Part shown: piece by piece, positions 34,737 through 43,177 of the stretch
How the letters are laid out: each line of letters opens with the position of its first letter
Position numbering within the stretch: position 1 is the stretch's first letter
Source: Streptomyces sp. SA15
Lineage (GTDB): Bacteria > Actinomycetota > Actinomycetes > Streptomycetales > Streptomycetaceae
DNA length: 64,000 bases
Assembly: GCF_002291145.1 (NCBI RefSeq)
Contig: NZ_NTGE01000099.1
Location: 477,135 to 541,134, forward strand
Reading direction: 5' to 3'
Translations under genes and position numbers: made by a program
The notes under the pieces: generated by a model
What the model saw: the letters and a program-made list of their open reading frames with translations, nothing else
Database searches by the model: none
What the model was told of the DNA's origin: nothing

Positions 34737-35706
34737 CGAGCAGCAGCTTTCCGATGTGGCCGCTCTCCTCGACGACCCGGTGTGCGGTGGCCGCGTCGCT
34801 CATCGGGAGCTCACGGTCGACGACCGGGCGTACGTGGCCGGCGTCGACCAGGGGCCAGACGTGTTCCCGTACGGCCGCGACGATGGCCGCCTTCTCCTCG
34901 AGCGGCCGGGCGCGCAGGGTGGTCGCGCTGATGGCGGCGCGCTTGGCGAGGAGGGCGCCGATGTTCAGCTCGCCCTTGATGCCGCCCTGCATGCCGATGA
35001 TCGCGAGGCGGCCGTTGACGGCGAGGGCCCGGACGTTGCGGTCCAGGTACTTGGCGCCCATGATGTCGAGGATGACGTCGGCGCCCGCGCCGCCGGTGGC
35101 CTCCTTGACCGCGGCGACGAAGTCCTGCTCCCGGTAGTTGATCAGCACGTCGGCACCCAGCTCCGCGCAGCGGTCCAGCTTCTCCTTGGTGCCCGCCGTG
35201 ACGGCGACCTTGGCGCCAACGGCCTTGGCGAGCTGGATCGCCATGGTGCCGATGCCGCTGGAGCCGCCGTGCACCAGCAGCGTCTCGCCGGGGCGGAGGT
35301 GGGCGATCATGAAGACGTTCGACCAGACCGTGCAGACCACCTCGGGCAGTGCCGCGGCCTGTACGAGGCCGAGTCCCTTGGGCACGGGCAGCAGTTGGCC
35401 GGCCGGTACGGCGACCTTCTCGGCGTAGCCGCCGCCCACGAGCAGCGCACACACCTCGTCGCCGACGGCCCAGCCGGAGACGCCGGGGCCGAGCGCGGCG
35501 ATCCGTCCGGAGCACTCCAGGCCGGGGTAGGGGGAGGAGCCGGGCGGCGGGTCGTAGAAGCCCTGCCGTTGCAGGAGGTCGGCGCGATTGACGGCACTCG
35601 CCACCACCTCGACCAGCACCTCACCCTCACCGGCCACGGCATCCGGGACCTCGCCCCACACCAGCGCCTCGGGCTCACCAGGTTCAGGAATCGTGATCGC
35701 ATGCAT
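34726..35706 (-). CDS. NAD(P)H-quinone oxidoreductase (MDR superfamily)
   Basis: The ATG at 35706 gives 326 residues of a zinc-free medium-chain dehydrogenase: a GroES-like N-domain (about 1-120, with NRADLLQRQGFYDPPPG typical of the quinone reductase/PIG3 group) and a Rossmann domain with LVHGGSSGIGTMAIQLAKAVGA (about 138-159). It probably reduces quinones with NADPH in the cytoplasm. It is a single gene; the 5' side borders a 21-bp minisatellite. Confidence 0.92.
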   Translation of the reverse strand: MHAITIPEPGEPEALVWGEVPDAVAGEGEVLVEVVASAVNRADLLQRQGFYDPPPGSSPYPGLECSGRIAALGPGVSGWAVGDEVCALLVGGGYAEKVAVPAGQLLPVPKGLGLVQAAALPEVVCTVWSNVFMIAHLRPGETLLVHGGSSGIGTMAIQLAKAVGAKVAVTAGTKEKLDRCAELGADVLINYREQDFVAAVKEATGGAGADVILDIMGAKYLDRNVRALAVNGRLAIIGMQGGIKGELNIGALLAKRAAISATTLRARPLEEKAAIVAAVREHVWPLVDAGHVRPVVDRELPMSDAATAHRVVEESGHIGKLLLVTS

Positions 35707-35726
35707 GAGGGGGACGCTACTCCTCG

Positions 35727-35852
35727 TTTGCCGGGCGGCTGCCTGTTGGTGCCGGGCGGCTTCACGTCGGTGCCCGGCGGCTCCCTGTCGGTGCCCGGCG
35801 GCTTCACGTCGGTGCCCGGCGGCTCCCTGTCGGTGCCCGGCGGCTTCACGTC
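35727..35852. repeat. 21-bp minisatellite with alternating units
   Basis: Six 21-bp units run from 35727 to 35852. Units containing GGCTTCACG and GGCTCCCTG alternate, giving a 42-bp higher order. Leftward translation would give PPGTD heptads, but no start fits, and the array lies in the 5' region of the quinone oxidoreductase gene. Confidence 0.85.
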
Positions 35853-36397
35853 GGCCACCGATCAGCTCCTCGCCAGGCCCGGGCCGCGCTTCTCACCGGC
35901 CGCCTGGCGGCTCCTCGCCCACCTCAGAACCGGCCACCGATCAGCTCCTCGCCAGGCCCGGGCCGCGCTACTCGCCGGTCGCGGGCCGACTTTTCGCCGG
36001 CTGCCGTCGTCCCCTCATCGGTCCCCACCCGAACTGCTCATCCGCCGCCACCCGAACTACTCACCGCCCTCGCCCGCGCCCCTCACCATCCGCCACTCGA
36101 CCCACTCACCGACCCCGCCCGCGCCTCCCGAACCACCGACCGCCTCCTCGCCAGCCACCCGGTGCCCCTCATCGGTCGCGGGGCGGCCCCGCGTAGACCG
36201 TAAGACGGTGGCGGCACCTTCTCGGGCTCCGGTCGGGCCGCCCTCGGTCCCCGGACCGTCTCCCCTCCGCCTCCGGTCCCCCTCCCCCTACGCCCTTCGA
36301 CCTATCCGCCGAGAAATCCCTGTGCGCGACCGATGAGTTTGCGCGACGGTAAAGGTCTCCCCATGCGTAACCCAAGTACGCGGAAGGACATCCCACC
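35853..36397. other. Long C-rich non-coding stretch with a 38-bp direct repeat
   Basis: About 545 bp between the minisatellite and the ABC exporter hold no supported gene although frames are open. A 38-bp segment at 35853-35890 recurs exactly at 35932-35969. The rest is Pro/Arg-coding C-rich sequence with CCACCCGAACT-like partial repeats, probably degraded repeats. The exporter promoter must lie near its end. Confidence 0.6.
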
Positions 36398-37420
36398 ATG
36401 AGCCAGCACACGTCCGGCCTGGCCATCGAGACCGCGGGGCTGGTGAAGACGTTCGGCGAGACACGGGCCGTCGACGGAGTCGACCTCGCGGTGCCGGCCG
36501 GCACGGTCTACGGCGTCCTCGGTCCGAACGGCGCCGGCAAGACGACCACCGTCAAGATGCTCGCCACCCTGCTGCGCCCCGACGGCGGTGAAGCCCACGT
36601 CTTCGGCCACGACGTCGTGCGCGAGGCCGACGAGGTCCGCAGCCGGGTCAGCCTCACCGGCCAGTACGCGTCCGTGGACGAGGACCTCACCGGCACCGAG
36701 AACCTGGTGCTGCTGGGCCGCCTCCTCGGCCATGGGAAGCCCGCCGCGCGAAAGCGTGCCGCGCAGCTCCTGGAGGCCTTCGGGCTGACCGAGGCCGCTG
36801 GGAAGCAGGTCAAGAACTACTCCGGCGGCATGCGGCGCCGTATCGACATCGCCGCCTCCATCCTCAACACCCCCGATCTGCTCTTTCTGGACGAGCCGAC
36901 GACCGGGCTCGATCCACGCAGCCGCAACCAGGTGTGGGACATCGTGCGCGCCGTGGTCGCCCAGGGCACCACCGTGCTGCTGACCACGCAGTACCTGGAC
37001 GAGGCCGACCAACTGGCGTCCCGGATCGCCGTCATCGACCAGGGCAAGGTGATCGCCGAAGGGACGAAGGGCGAGCTGAAGGCGTCCGTCGGCGCCGGTT
37101 CCGTACACCTGCGACTGCGCGATCCGGCGCAGCGACCGCAGGCCGAGGAGGTACTGCGGCTGGCCCTGGACGCGGACGTGCAGCGGGAGCCGGACCCGGT
37201 GGCGCTGACGGCCCGCGTCGGGGCGGGGGCGGCGAACGGGCAGGGCGCGGCCGAGCAGGCGGCCCGCGCGCTCGCCGAACTGGCCCGCTCCGGCATCGTC
37301 GTCGACAACTTCGCCCTGGGTCAGCCCAGCCTGGACGAGGTCTTCCTCGCCCTCACCGGACACGACACGAAGGCCTCCGAGACGAAGGCCGACGACACGA
37401 CAAGCGAGGCAGCAGCATGA
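36398..37420 (+). CDS. ABC transporter ATP-binding protein, DrrA-like
   Basis: This 340-residue ATPase has Walker A GPNGAGKTTT (about 47-56), the signature YSGGMRRRIDIA, Walker B LLFLDEPTTGLD and the H-loop-equivalent TTQYLDEADQLA. The extra C-terminal domain of about 110 residues, with a long variable part, is typical of daunorubicin-resistance DrrA proteins. It powers drug or lipid export with the next gene, which it overlaps by ATGA. The substrate is unknown. Confidence 0.94.
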   Translation: MSQHTSGLAIETAGLVKTFGETRAVDGVDLAVPAGTVYGVLGPNGAGKTTTVKMLATLLRPDGGEAHVFGHDVVREADEVRSRVSLTGQYASVDEDLTGTENLVLLGRLLGHGKPAARKRAAQLLEAFGLTEAAGKQVKNYSGGMRRRIDIAASILNTPDLLFLDEPTTGLDPRSRNQVWDIVRAVVAQGTTVLLTTQYLDEADQLASRIAVIDQGKVIAEGTKGELKASVGAGSVHLRLRDPAQRPQAEEVLRLALDADVQREPDPVALTARVGAGAANGQGAAEQAARALAELARSGIVVDNFALGQPSLDEVFLALTGHDTKASETKADDTTSEAAA

Positions 37421-38265
37421 GCACCGCGACGACCCCGGACACCAAGGACCTCGCCCCCGTCAGCACCGAGTCGCTCGCCGCGCTGCTCGTCTCAGGCGAG
37501 CGCCCGCCACGCCCCAGCGCGTGGTCGGCCTCACTGACCTTCGGCTGGCGGGCCATACTCAAGATCAAACACGTGCCGGAGCAGCTCTTCGACGTCACCG
37601 CATTCCCGATCATGATGGTGCTGATGTACACGTACCTGTTCGGGGGCGCACTGGCCGGCTCCCCGAAGGAGTACATCCAGTTCCTGCTGCCGGGCATCAT
37701 GGTGATGTCGGTCGTGATGATCACGATGTACACCGGCGTCTCGGTGAACATCGACATCGAGAAGGGCGTCTTCGACCGCTTCCGGTCGCTGCCGATCTGG
37801 CGGCCCTCGACGATGGTCGGCTATCTGCTCGGCGACGCCCTGCGCTACTCGATCGCGTCGGTCGTGATGCTGACCGTCGGCCTGATCCTGGGCTACCGCC
37901 CGGACGGCGGGGTCATCGGCGTGCTCGCCGGGATCGCGCTGCTGGTCGTCTTCTCGTTCGCGTTCTCGTGGGTCTGGACGATGTTCGGACTGCTGCTGCG
38001 CACCGAGAAGTCGGTGATGGGCGTCAGCATGATGGTGCTGTTCCCGCTGACCTTCCTGTCGAACATCTTCGTCGACCCGAAGACCATGCCGGGCTGGCTG
38101 CAGGCCTTCGTCAACAACAGCCCGATCACCCACCTGTCGACGGCCGTGCGCGAGCTGATGGCGGGCGACTGGCCGGCCGGCGACATCGCCTGGTCGCTGG
38201 GCTGGGCAGGCCTGTTCGTGGTGGTCTTCGGTCCGGTCACGATGCGGCTGTACAACCGCAAGTGA
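37417..38265 (+). CDS. ABC-2 type permease, DrrB-like
   Basis: The ATG at 37417 overlaps the ATPase stop. The 282 residues have about six hydrophobic helices and the ABC-2 features EQLFDVTAFPIMMVLMYTYLFGG, DRFRSLPIWRPSTMVGYLLGD and PLTFLSNIFVDPKTMPGWLQ before the last helix pair. It forms the membrane part of the DrrAB-type exporter. A short 20-bp repeat (GACAGCGGTGCCGTCGCAAG-like, 38266-38305) follows. Confidence 0.93.
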   Translation: MSTATTPDTKDLAPVSTESLAALLVSGERPPRPSAWSASLTFGWRAILKIKHVPEQLFDVTAFPIMMVLMYTYLFGGALAGSPKEYIQFLLPGIMVMSVVMITMYTGVSVNIDIEKGVFDRFRSLPIWRPSTMVGYLLGDALRYSIASVVMLTVGLILGYRPDGGVIGVLAGIALLVVFSFAFSWVWTMFGLLLRTEKSVMGVSMMVLFPLTFLSNIFVDPKTMPGWLQAFVNNSPITHLSTAVRELMAGDWPAGDIAWSLGWAGLFVVVFGPVTMRLYNRK

Positions 38266-38328
38266 CAGCGTTGCCGTCGCAAGGGACAGCGGTGCCGTCG
38301 CAAGTGATCAGCGGCACCACCGCGGTGA

Positions 38329-39435
38329 TCAAGCGTGAGGAAGCGGGCGGACGTCGGGGGCGACCTGCGTACCCGGCGTCGCCCGCACGATGGTGATCAG
38401 CCGGTCCGTCAACTCCAGCTTCCCGACGGCCGGATCGTCGTATCCCAGCACCCGGTGCCCGCGTACGACGCTCACCACCAGGTCCTGCGTCTCCCGCGGG
38501 GTCTTGCCCACCTCGGCTTTTATGACCGGCCGTTCGACTATGTCCAACCCGCTGCCCTGCTGGATCAGGTCCTCCATCACCATGCCGGCCGCCGGGCTGA
38601 GCACGGAGAGGCCGAGCAGCCGGCCGGCCGCGCTGGCGCTGGTGATCACCGCGTCGGCACCGGACTGCTTCAGCAGCGGTGCGTTCTCCTCCTCGCGCAC
38701 CGCGGCCACGATCTTCGCGCCCTTGTTGAGCTGCCGGGCCGTCAGCGCCACCAGCACGGCCGTGTCGTCGCGCTGCGTCGCGATGATGATCTTGCGCGCC
38801 TTGTGCACCTCGGCCCGCTTCAGGACGTCGCTGCGCGTCGCGTCCCCCATGACTGCGGCGTACCCCTCCGCGGTCGCCGCGTCGATCACCTTGGAACTCG
38901 GGTCGACCACGACGACCTGTTCCTTCTTCAGCCCCGTCGCGCAGACGGTCTGGATCGCCGAGCGCCCCTTGGTACCGAAGCCGACGACGACGACGTGGTC
39001 GCGCAAGGTGGACCTCCAGCGGTTGAGTCGCCATTCCTCACGGGTGCGTTCGGTGAGGACCTCCAGCGTGGTGCCGACCAGGATGATAAGGAACAGCACA
39101 CGCAGCGGCGTGACGACGAAGATATTGGTGAATCGGGCGGCGTCACTGACCGGGGTGATGTCGCCGTAGCCCGTGGTGGAGAGGGTGACGGTCGCGTAGT
39201 ACCACGCGTCCAGGAAGTCGACGGAGCCGTCGGAGTTGTCGTTGTAGCCGTCATGGTCGGCATAGACGATCAGGGCGGTCGCCACCAGGACCAGCAGGGC
39301 CATGGACAGCCGTTTGGCCACCTGCCGGAACGGGTGCTCCACCACTTTCCGCGGGAGTTTCACCCGATGGATCACGAGATGTTCGTCCGCCTCGCGGGCG
39401 ATCACGTCACGGCCCGGAAGTTTCACGTGAAACAC
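38329..39435 (-). CDS. Potassium channel with TrkA-N (RCK) domain
   Basis: A GTG at 39435 opens 368 residues. Two membrane helices (about 43-63 and 107-130) flank a pore loop with selectivity filter TTGYGD. The cytoplasmic RCK/TrkA-N part has the nucleotide motif VVVVGFGTKGRSAI and a TrkA-C-like end. This is the Kch/MthK-type layout for ligand-gated potassium flux. Its first 13 bp overlap the end of moeA, and the overlap contains the parS-like palindrome, so the first residues FHVK are encoded by that site. Confidence 0.92.
   Translation of the reverse strand: MFHVKLPGRDVIAREADEHLVIHRVKLPRKVVEHPFRQVAKRLSMALLVLVATALIVYADHDGYNDNSDGSVDFLDAWYYATVTLSTTGYGDITPVSDAARFTNIFVVTPLRVLFLIILVGTTLEVLTERTREEWRLNRWRSTLRDHVVVVGFGTKGRSAIQTVCATGLKKEQVVVVDPSSKVIDAATAEGYAAVMGDATRSDVLKRAEVHKARKIIIATQRDDTAVLVALTARQLNKGAKIVAAVREEENAPLLKQSGADAVITSASAAGRLLGLSVLSPAAGMVMEDLIQQGSGLDIVERPVIKAEVGKTPRETQDLVVSVVRGHRVLGYDDPAVGKLELTDRLITIVRATPGTQVAPDVRPLPHA
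39420..39433. other. parS-like centromere site
   Basis: GTTTCACGTGAAAC at 39420-39433 is a perfect 14-bp palindrome, identical to the core parS site bound by ParB in Streptomyces and Bacillus as I remember it. It lies across the moeA-channel gene overlap, so both reading frames accommodate it. Confidence 0.85.
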
Positions 39436-40829
39436 ACCCCGATTCCGGCTGCCGCCCAGGGCAGGTCGAGAAGTTCCGTCTCCTGACCCGGCCGTGCCCC
39501 GCCCGGCGGTACGACGGCCAGGGCGTCGGCCACCGCGATGCCACGCAGCATCGCCGGGCCGTTGTAGTGCAGCGGCACGGCACGGTCACCGCGCAGCACC
39601 ACGGGGATGAGCCGGGTGTCGTACGGATGCCCGTGCGCCTCGCCCATCAGGGGCAGCGTGTACGGCTCGGGGACGGGGCGTGCCGCCAGGGTACGCAGCA
39701 GGGGCTCGGCGAGCGTGAGCAGGCCGGAGACGGCCGCGAGGGGGTTGCCGGGCAGGCCGACGAGGTGCTGGTTCGCCTTGGTGCGGGCCAGCAGCATGGG
39801 GTGGCCGGGACGCACCTCGACGCCGTTCACCAGGAGTTCCGCCCCGAGGCGCTGGAGGGTGGGGTGGACGTGGTCGACCGGGCCCGCGGCGGTGCCGCCG
39901 GTGGTGACGATCAGGTCGGCGTCGGAGCTGGTGATCGCCTTGCGCAGGGCCTTGGCGTCGTCGCCGAGCCTGCGTACGGCGGTGACCTCGGCGCCGAGTG
40001 CGCGCAGCCAGGGCGGCAGCATCGGGCCGAGCGCGTCGCGAATCAGGCCGTCGTGCGGTGTGCCCTCGGTCAGCAACTCGTCGCCCAGGACGAGGACGTC
40101 GACGCGGGGGCGGGGTACGGCGGTCACGGTGTCGTATCCGGCGGCCGCGGCGAGGCCGAGTACGGCCGGGGTCACGACGGTGCCGACCGGCAGGAGCTGG
40201 TCGCCGCTGCGACACTCCTGGCCGCGCGGGCGGATGTCCTGGCCGTGCACGATCTCGCGGGTCGCGTGCAGGTGGCCCTTGTCATCGGTGCGGCCGTGCT
40301 CGCTGCGGAGGACGGCGGTGGTGTCCGGGGGGATACGGGCGCCGGTCGCGATCCGGACAGCCTCGCCGTCGGTCAGGGGCTCGGGCTCGCTATGGCCGGC
40401 CAGGACGCCCTCGTCCCGTACGTCCCAGGGGCCGGGGCCGGCGACCGCCCAGCCGTCCATCGCGGAGGTGTCGAAGGAGGGCAGGTCGGTGAGGGCGGTG
40501 AGGGGGGCCGCCAGGGTGAGGCCGAGGGCGGCGTCGAGCGGCACGGACGCGGGGGCACGGCGGGCGCCGGGGGAGGCGGAGTGCGGGGCTCGGGCGGCGA
40601 TCTCGCGGGCCTGGGGCCACGGGGTGGCTCGGTGACGGGCGTCCTGTTTGTGTTCCGGCTTGTGCGGGGCGCCGTGGTGGCCGCCTTGCGCCGCGTGTGC
40701 GGACATGTGATCAGCGGCCGCGTGGCCGTTGTCTTCCTTCACGAGGGCGAGCACTTCCTCGACGTCGAAGTCGTCGGCGTCCTCGGTGTCCCGGGCGTCC
40801 TGCCCGGTGCGGATGCCACGGGCGGTCAT
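39423..40829 (-). CDS. moeA: Molybdopterin molybdotransferase
   Basis: The start is the ATG at 40829, which overlaps the mobA-like stop; 468 residues result. An N-terminal extension of about 80 residues rich in Asp, Glu and His (a run with HMSAHAAQGGHHGAPHKPEHKQ character) is longer than in usual MoeA. The core shows the family motifs PSFDTSAMDGWAV, VTTGGTAAGP (MPT-binding) and VGLPGNP. MoeA inserts molybdate into adenylated molybdopterin. It is translationally coupled to the upstream nucleotidyltransferase gene. Confidence 0.92.
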   Translation of the reverse strand: MTARGIRTGQDARDTEDADDFDVEEVLALVKEDNGHAAADHMSAHAAQGGHHGAPHKPEHKQDARHRATPWPQAREIAARAPHSASPGARRAPASVPLDAALGLTLAAPLTALTDLPSFDTSAMDGWAVAGPGPWDVRDEGVLAGHSEPEPLTDGEAVRIATGARIPPDTTAVLRSEHGRTDDKGHLHATREIVHGQDIRPRGQECRSGDQLLPVGTVVTPAVLGLAAAAGYDTVTAVPRPRVDVLVLGDELLTEGTPHDGLIRDALGPMLPPWLRALGAEVTAVRRLGDDAKALRKAITSSDADLIVTTGGTAAGPVDHVHPTLQRLGAELLVNGVEVRPGHPMLLARTKANQHLVGLPGNPLAAVSGLLTLAEPLLRTLAARPVPEPYTLPLMGEAHGHPYDTRLIPVVLRGDRAVPLHYNGPAMLRGIAVADALAVVPPGGARPGQETELLDLPWAAAGIGVCFT

Positions 40830-41749
40830 CCGGCGTCCGGTCGGGTGTCGGGCGTGGCGTCGGGGGCCACGTCGGGCTTGCCATCGGCCGTGTCCTCGTC
40901 GGCCCAGCGCAGGGCCAGCGCCGCGGCCTTGCGCGAGGCGTCGGCGACGGCCTCGGGGCCGCCTCCGGCCTGCGCGGCAGCGTAGCCGACGAGGAAGGTG
41001 GTCAGCGGGGCCGCGGGCCGCGCCACCCCGTGGGCGGCGTCGCGGGCGAGGTCGAGCAGGACGCCGGTGTCGACGTCGAGGTCGATGCCCAGCTCGTCCT
41101 TGACTGCGGAAATCCATTCATCCAACACGTGCCCATGCTCCCTGATCCGTGCCCTGGCTGTGGCGATGTCGTCCCAGGTGTCGCAGTCGAAGGACGCGAC
41201 GGGTTCCAGGACGCGGGTGAGGTCGAGCGCGGCGGTCAGCCGGCGCAGGGGCAGTCCGGTGAGACCGCTGTGCTGATCGCTGAGTGCGGCGAGTTCGCGG
41301 CGCAGTGCGGGTGCCTGGTACGCGGCGACGAGCGGCTGGTCGCGGCCGTCGGCGTCGGTGAGCAGCACACCGTCGGCGCCGCACGCCCGCAGGGCGGTCA
41401 GCAGCCGCCGTACCGTCGCGCCGCCGAGGAACGGCAGGTCGGCGGAGAGTACGACGACCTCCTCGGCCGTGGTGTGCCGCAGCCCGGCGTCGAGGGCGGC
41501 GAGCGGTCCGCCGCCGGGCGGGTCCTCACGCGCCCAGGTCACGGGCCGCGCGGTGGGCCGGGGATCGGCGACGACCACGGTGGTGTGCGCGTCGGAGCAG
41601 GCGGCGAGCACCCGGTCGAGCAGTGCGCGCCCGCCCACGCGCACCCCGGGCTTGTCCACGCCGCCGAGCCGCCGGGCGGCACCTCCGGCGAGTACGACGG
41701 CGTCGTAGATCTCGGATCCGGGGTCGTCGAGGGCCTCGTACACGGTCAC
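40826..41749 (-). CDS. MobA-like NTP transferase fused to DUF6457 domain
   Basis: The N-terminal about 195 residues are a MobA-type nucleotidyltransferase (AVVLAGGAARRLGGVDKP, VLSADLPFL), which would attach GMP or CMP to molybdopterin. From about residue 203 the chain continues with a helical domain (HVLDEWISAVKDELGIDLDVD, then LTTFLVGYAAAQAGG) that matches the separate small DUF6457 proteins of actinobacteria. The end is a repetitive Asp/Pro tail (DVAPDATPDTRPDAG). It is coupled to moeA by ATGA, so it acts in molybdenum cofactor maturation. Confidence 0.9.
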   Translation of the reverse strand: MTVYEALDDPGSEIYDAVVLAGGAARRLGGVDKPGVRVGGRALLDRVLAACSDAHTTVVVADPRPTARPVTWAREDPPGGGPLAALDAGLRHTTAEEVVVLSADLPFLGGATVRRLLTALRACGADGVLLTDADGRDQPLVAAYQAPALRRELAALSDQHSGLTGLPLRRLTAALDLTRVLEPVASFDCDTWDDIATARARIREHGHVLDEWISAVKDELGIDLDVDTGVLLDLARDAAHGVARPAAPLTTFLVGYAAAQAGGGPEAVADASRKAAALALRWADEDTADGKPDVAPDATPDTRPDAG

Positions 41750-41824
41750 CCTCCGAGTATGCGTGCCGCCGCGATCACAGGGAACGCAGGGAGGCAGCGC
41801 AATCCCGGCGCGATCCCGGCGCTA

Positions 41825-43177
41825 TCAGAGGGTGCGGAGCAGGACCGCCGGCTGTTCCACGCAGTCCGCCACGTATCGCAGGAAGCCACCCGCCGTGCCG
41901 CCGTCGCACACCCGGTGGTCGAAGGTGAGCGACAGCTGGACGACCTGCCGCACCGCCAGCTCGCCCTCGTGCACCCAGGGCTTGGGGGCGATACGGCCGA
42001 CGCCGAGCATGGCCGCCTCGGGGTGGTTGATGATCGGCGTGGAGCCGTCGACGCCGAACACGCCGTAGTTGTTCAACGTGAAGGTGCCGCCGGTGAGTTC
42101 CGCGGGCGTGAGGGTGCCCGCGCGGGCGGCCTCGGTCAGCCGGGCGAACTCTGCGGTCAGCGACTCGGCGTCGCGCGCGTGCGCGTCCCGTACGACGGGC
42201 ACGACGAGTCCCCGCTCGGTCTGCGCGGCGAAGCCGAGGTGGACGTGGTCGAGTTGGACGACCTCCCTGGCCTCCATGTCGACCGTGGAATTGAGCTCGG
42301 GGAAGCGGGCCAGGGCTGCCGTGCAGATGCGGGCCAGCAGGGCGAGGAGGGAGATCTTCGGTCCGCCGGTGGCGTTCATCGCCGTTCGCGCCCGCATGAG
42401 CTCCGTCGCGTCGGCGTCCACCCAGCAGGTGGCGTCCGGTATCTCGCGGCGGCTGCGGGAGAGCTTGTCGGCCACGGCGCCGCGGACGCCCTTGAGGGGA
42501 ATGCGGGTGCCGGTGGGGGTGGTCGCGGGGGCCGGGGCGGGTGTGGTCGTTGTCGGCGTCACGCGCGCGGGCGGCGAGGCAGGCTCCGTCACGCGTCCCT
42601 GCGCGGCCGCCGCCCGCAGCGCGTACTCCACGTCCGCCCGCAGGATCAGTCCGTCGGGCCCGGAACCGGTCAGCTCCCGCAGGTCGAGGCCGTTCTCGCG
42701 GGCGAGCCGGCGAACCAGCGGCGAGATCACGGGAACGGGGCCGTCCGCCACCTCGGGAGCCGCGGGAGCAGAGGGAGCCGAAGCCGAGGGAGCCGCGGGC
42801 CGCCCGTTCGACGCGGCGCCGACGGGCGCCGACTGTCCCGGCCGTACCCTGCGCCTGCGCGCGGGTGCCTCCGATGTGCCGTACCCGACCAGCACGTTGC
42901 CCGAGCTCTCGGTGTCACCGCCGGAGGCCGGCGCGCCGACCGCCACCGTGATCAGCGGCGCCCCGACGGGAAGCTCCGTGCCCTCCTCGCCGAAGCGGGC
43001 GGTGACGACGCCGCCGTACGGACAGGGCACCTCGACCATCGCCTTGGCCGTCTCGACCTCCACGACCGGCTGGTCGACGGCGACGACGTCGCCGACCTGG
43101 ACCAGCCAGCGGACGATCTCCGCCTCGGTGAGTCCCTCCCCGAGATCCGGGAGCTTGAACTCCAACACTTGTGCCAT
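41825..43177 (-). CDS. bkdC2: 2-oxoacid dehydrogenase E2 (dihydrolipoyl acyltransferase), cluster 2
   Basis: The ATG at 43177 overlaps the E1-beta stop (TGATG). The 450 residues show a lipoyl domain with the modified Lys in EVETAKAMVEV (about 45), an Ala/Pro/Ser linker, a subunit-binding domain (ISPLVRRLARENGLDLREL) and a catalytic domain with SLTFDHRVCDGG (His and Asp). The active site keeps HxxxDG with Cys-Asp-Gly, unlike the LVDG of cluster 1. It is last of the three-gene operon. Confidence 0.92.
   Translation of the reverse strand: MAQVLEFKLPDLGEGLTEAEIVRWLVQVGDVVAVDQPVVEVETAKAMVEVPCPYGGVVTARFGEEGTELPVGAPLITVAVGAPASGGDTESSGNVLVGYGTSEAPARRRRVRPGQSAPVGAASNGRPAAPSASAPSAPAAPEVADGPVPVISPLVRRLARENGLDLRELTGSGPDGLILRADVEYALRAAAAQGRVTEPASPPARVTPTTTTPAPAPATTPTGTRIPLKGVRGAVADKLSRSRREIPDATCWVDADATELMRARTAMNATGGPKISLLALLARICTAALARFPELNSTVDMEAREVVQLDHVHLGFAAQTERGLVVPVVRDAHARDAESLTAEFARLTEAARAGTLTPAELTGGTFTLNNYGVFGVDGSTPIINHPEAAMLGVGRIAPKPWVHEGELAVRQVVQLSLTFDHRVCDGGTAGGFLRYVADCVEQPAVLLRTL

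Noticed and set aside
35853..36336. Open frames in the C-rich stretch before the exporter, possible coding or CRISPR-like array
   Set aside because: The direct repeats are too few and irregular in spacing for CRISPR, the translation is low-complexity Pro/Arg/Ser, and no start with a ribosome site was found.
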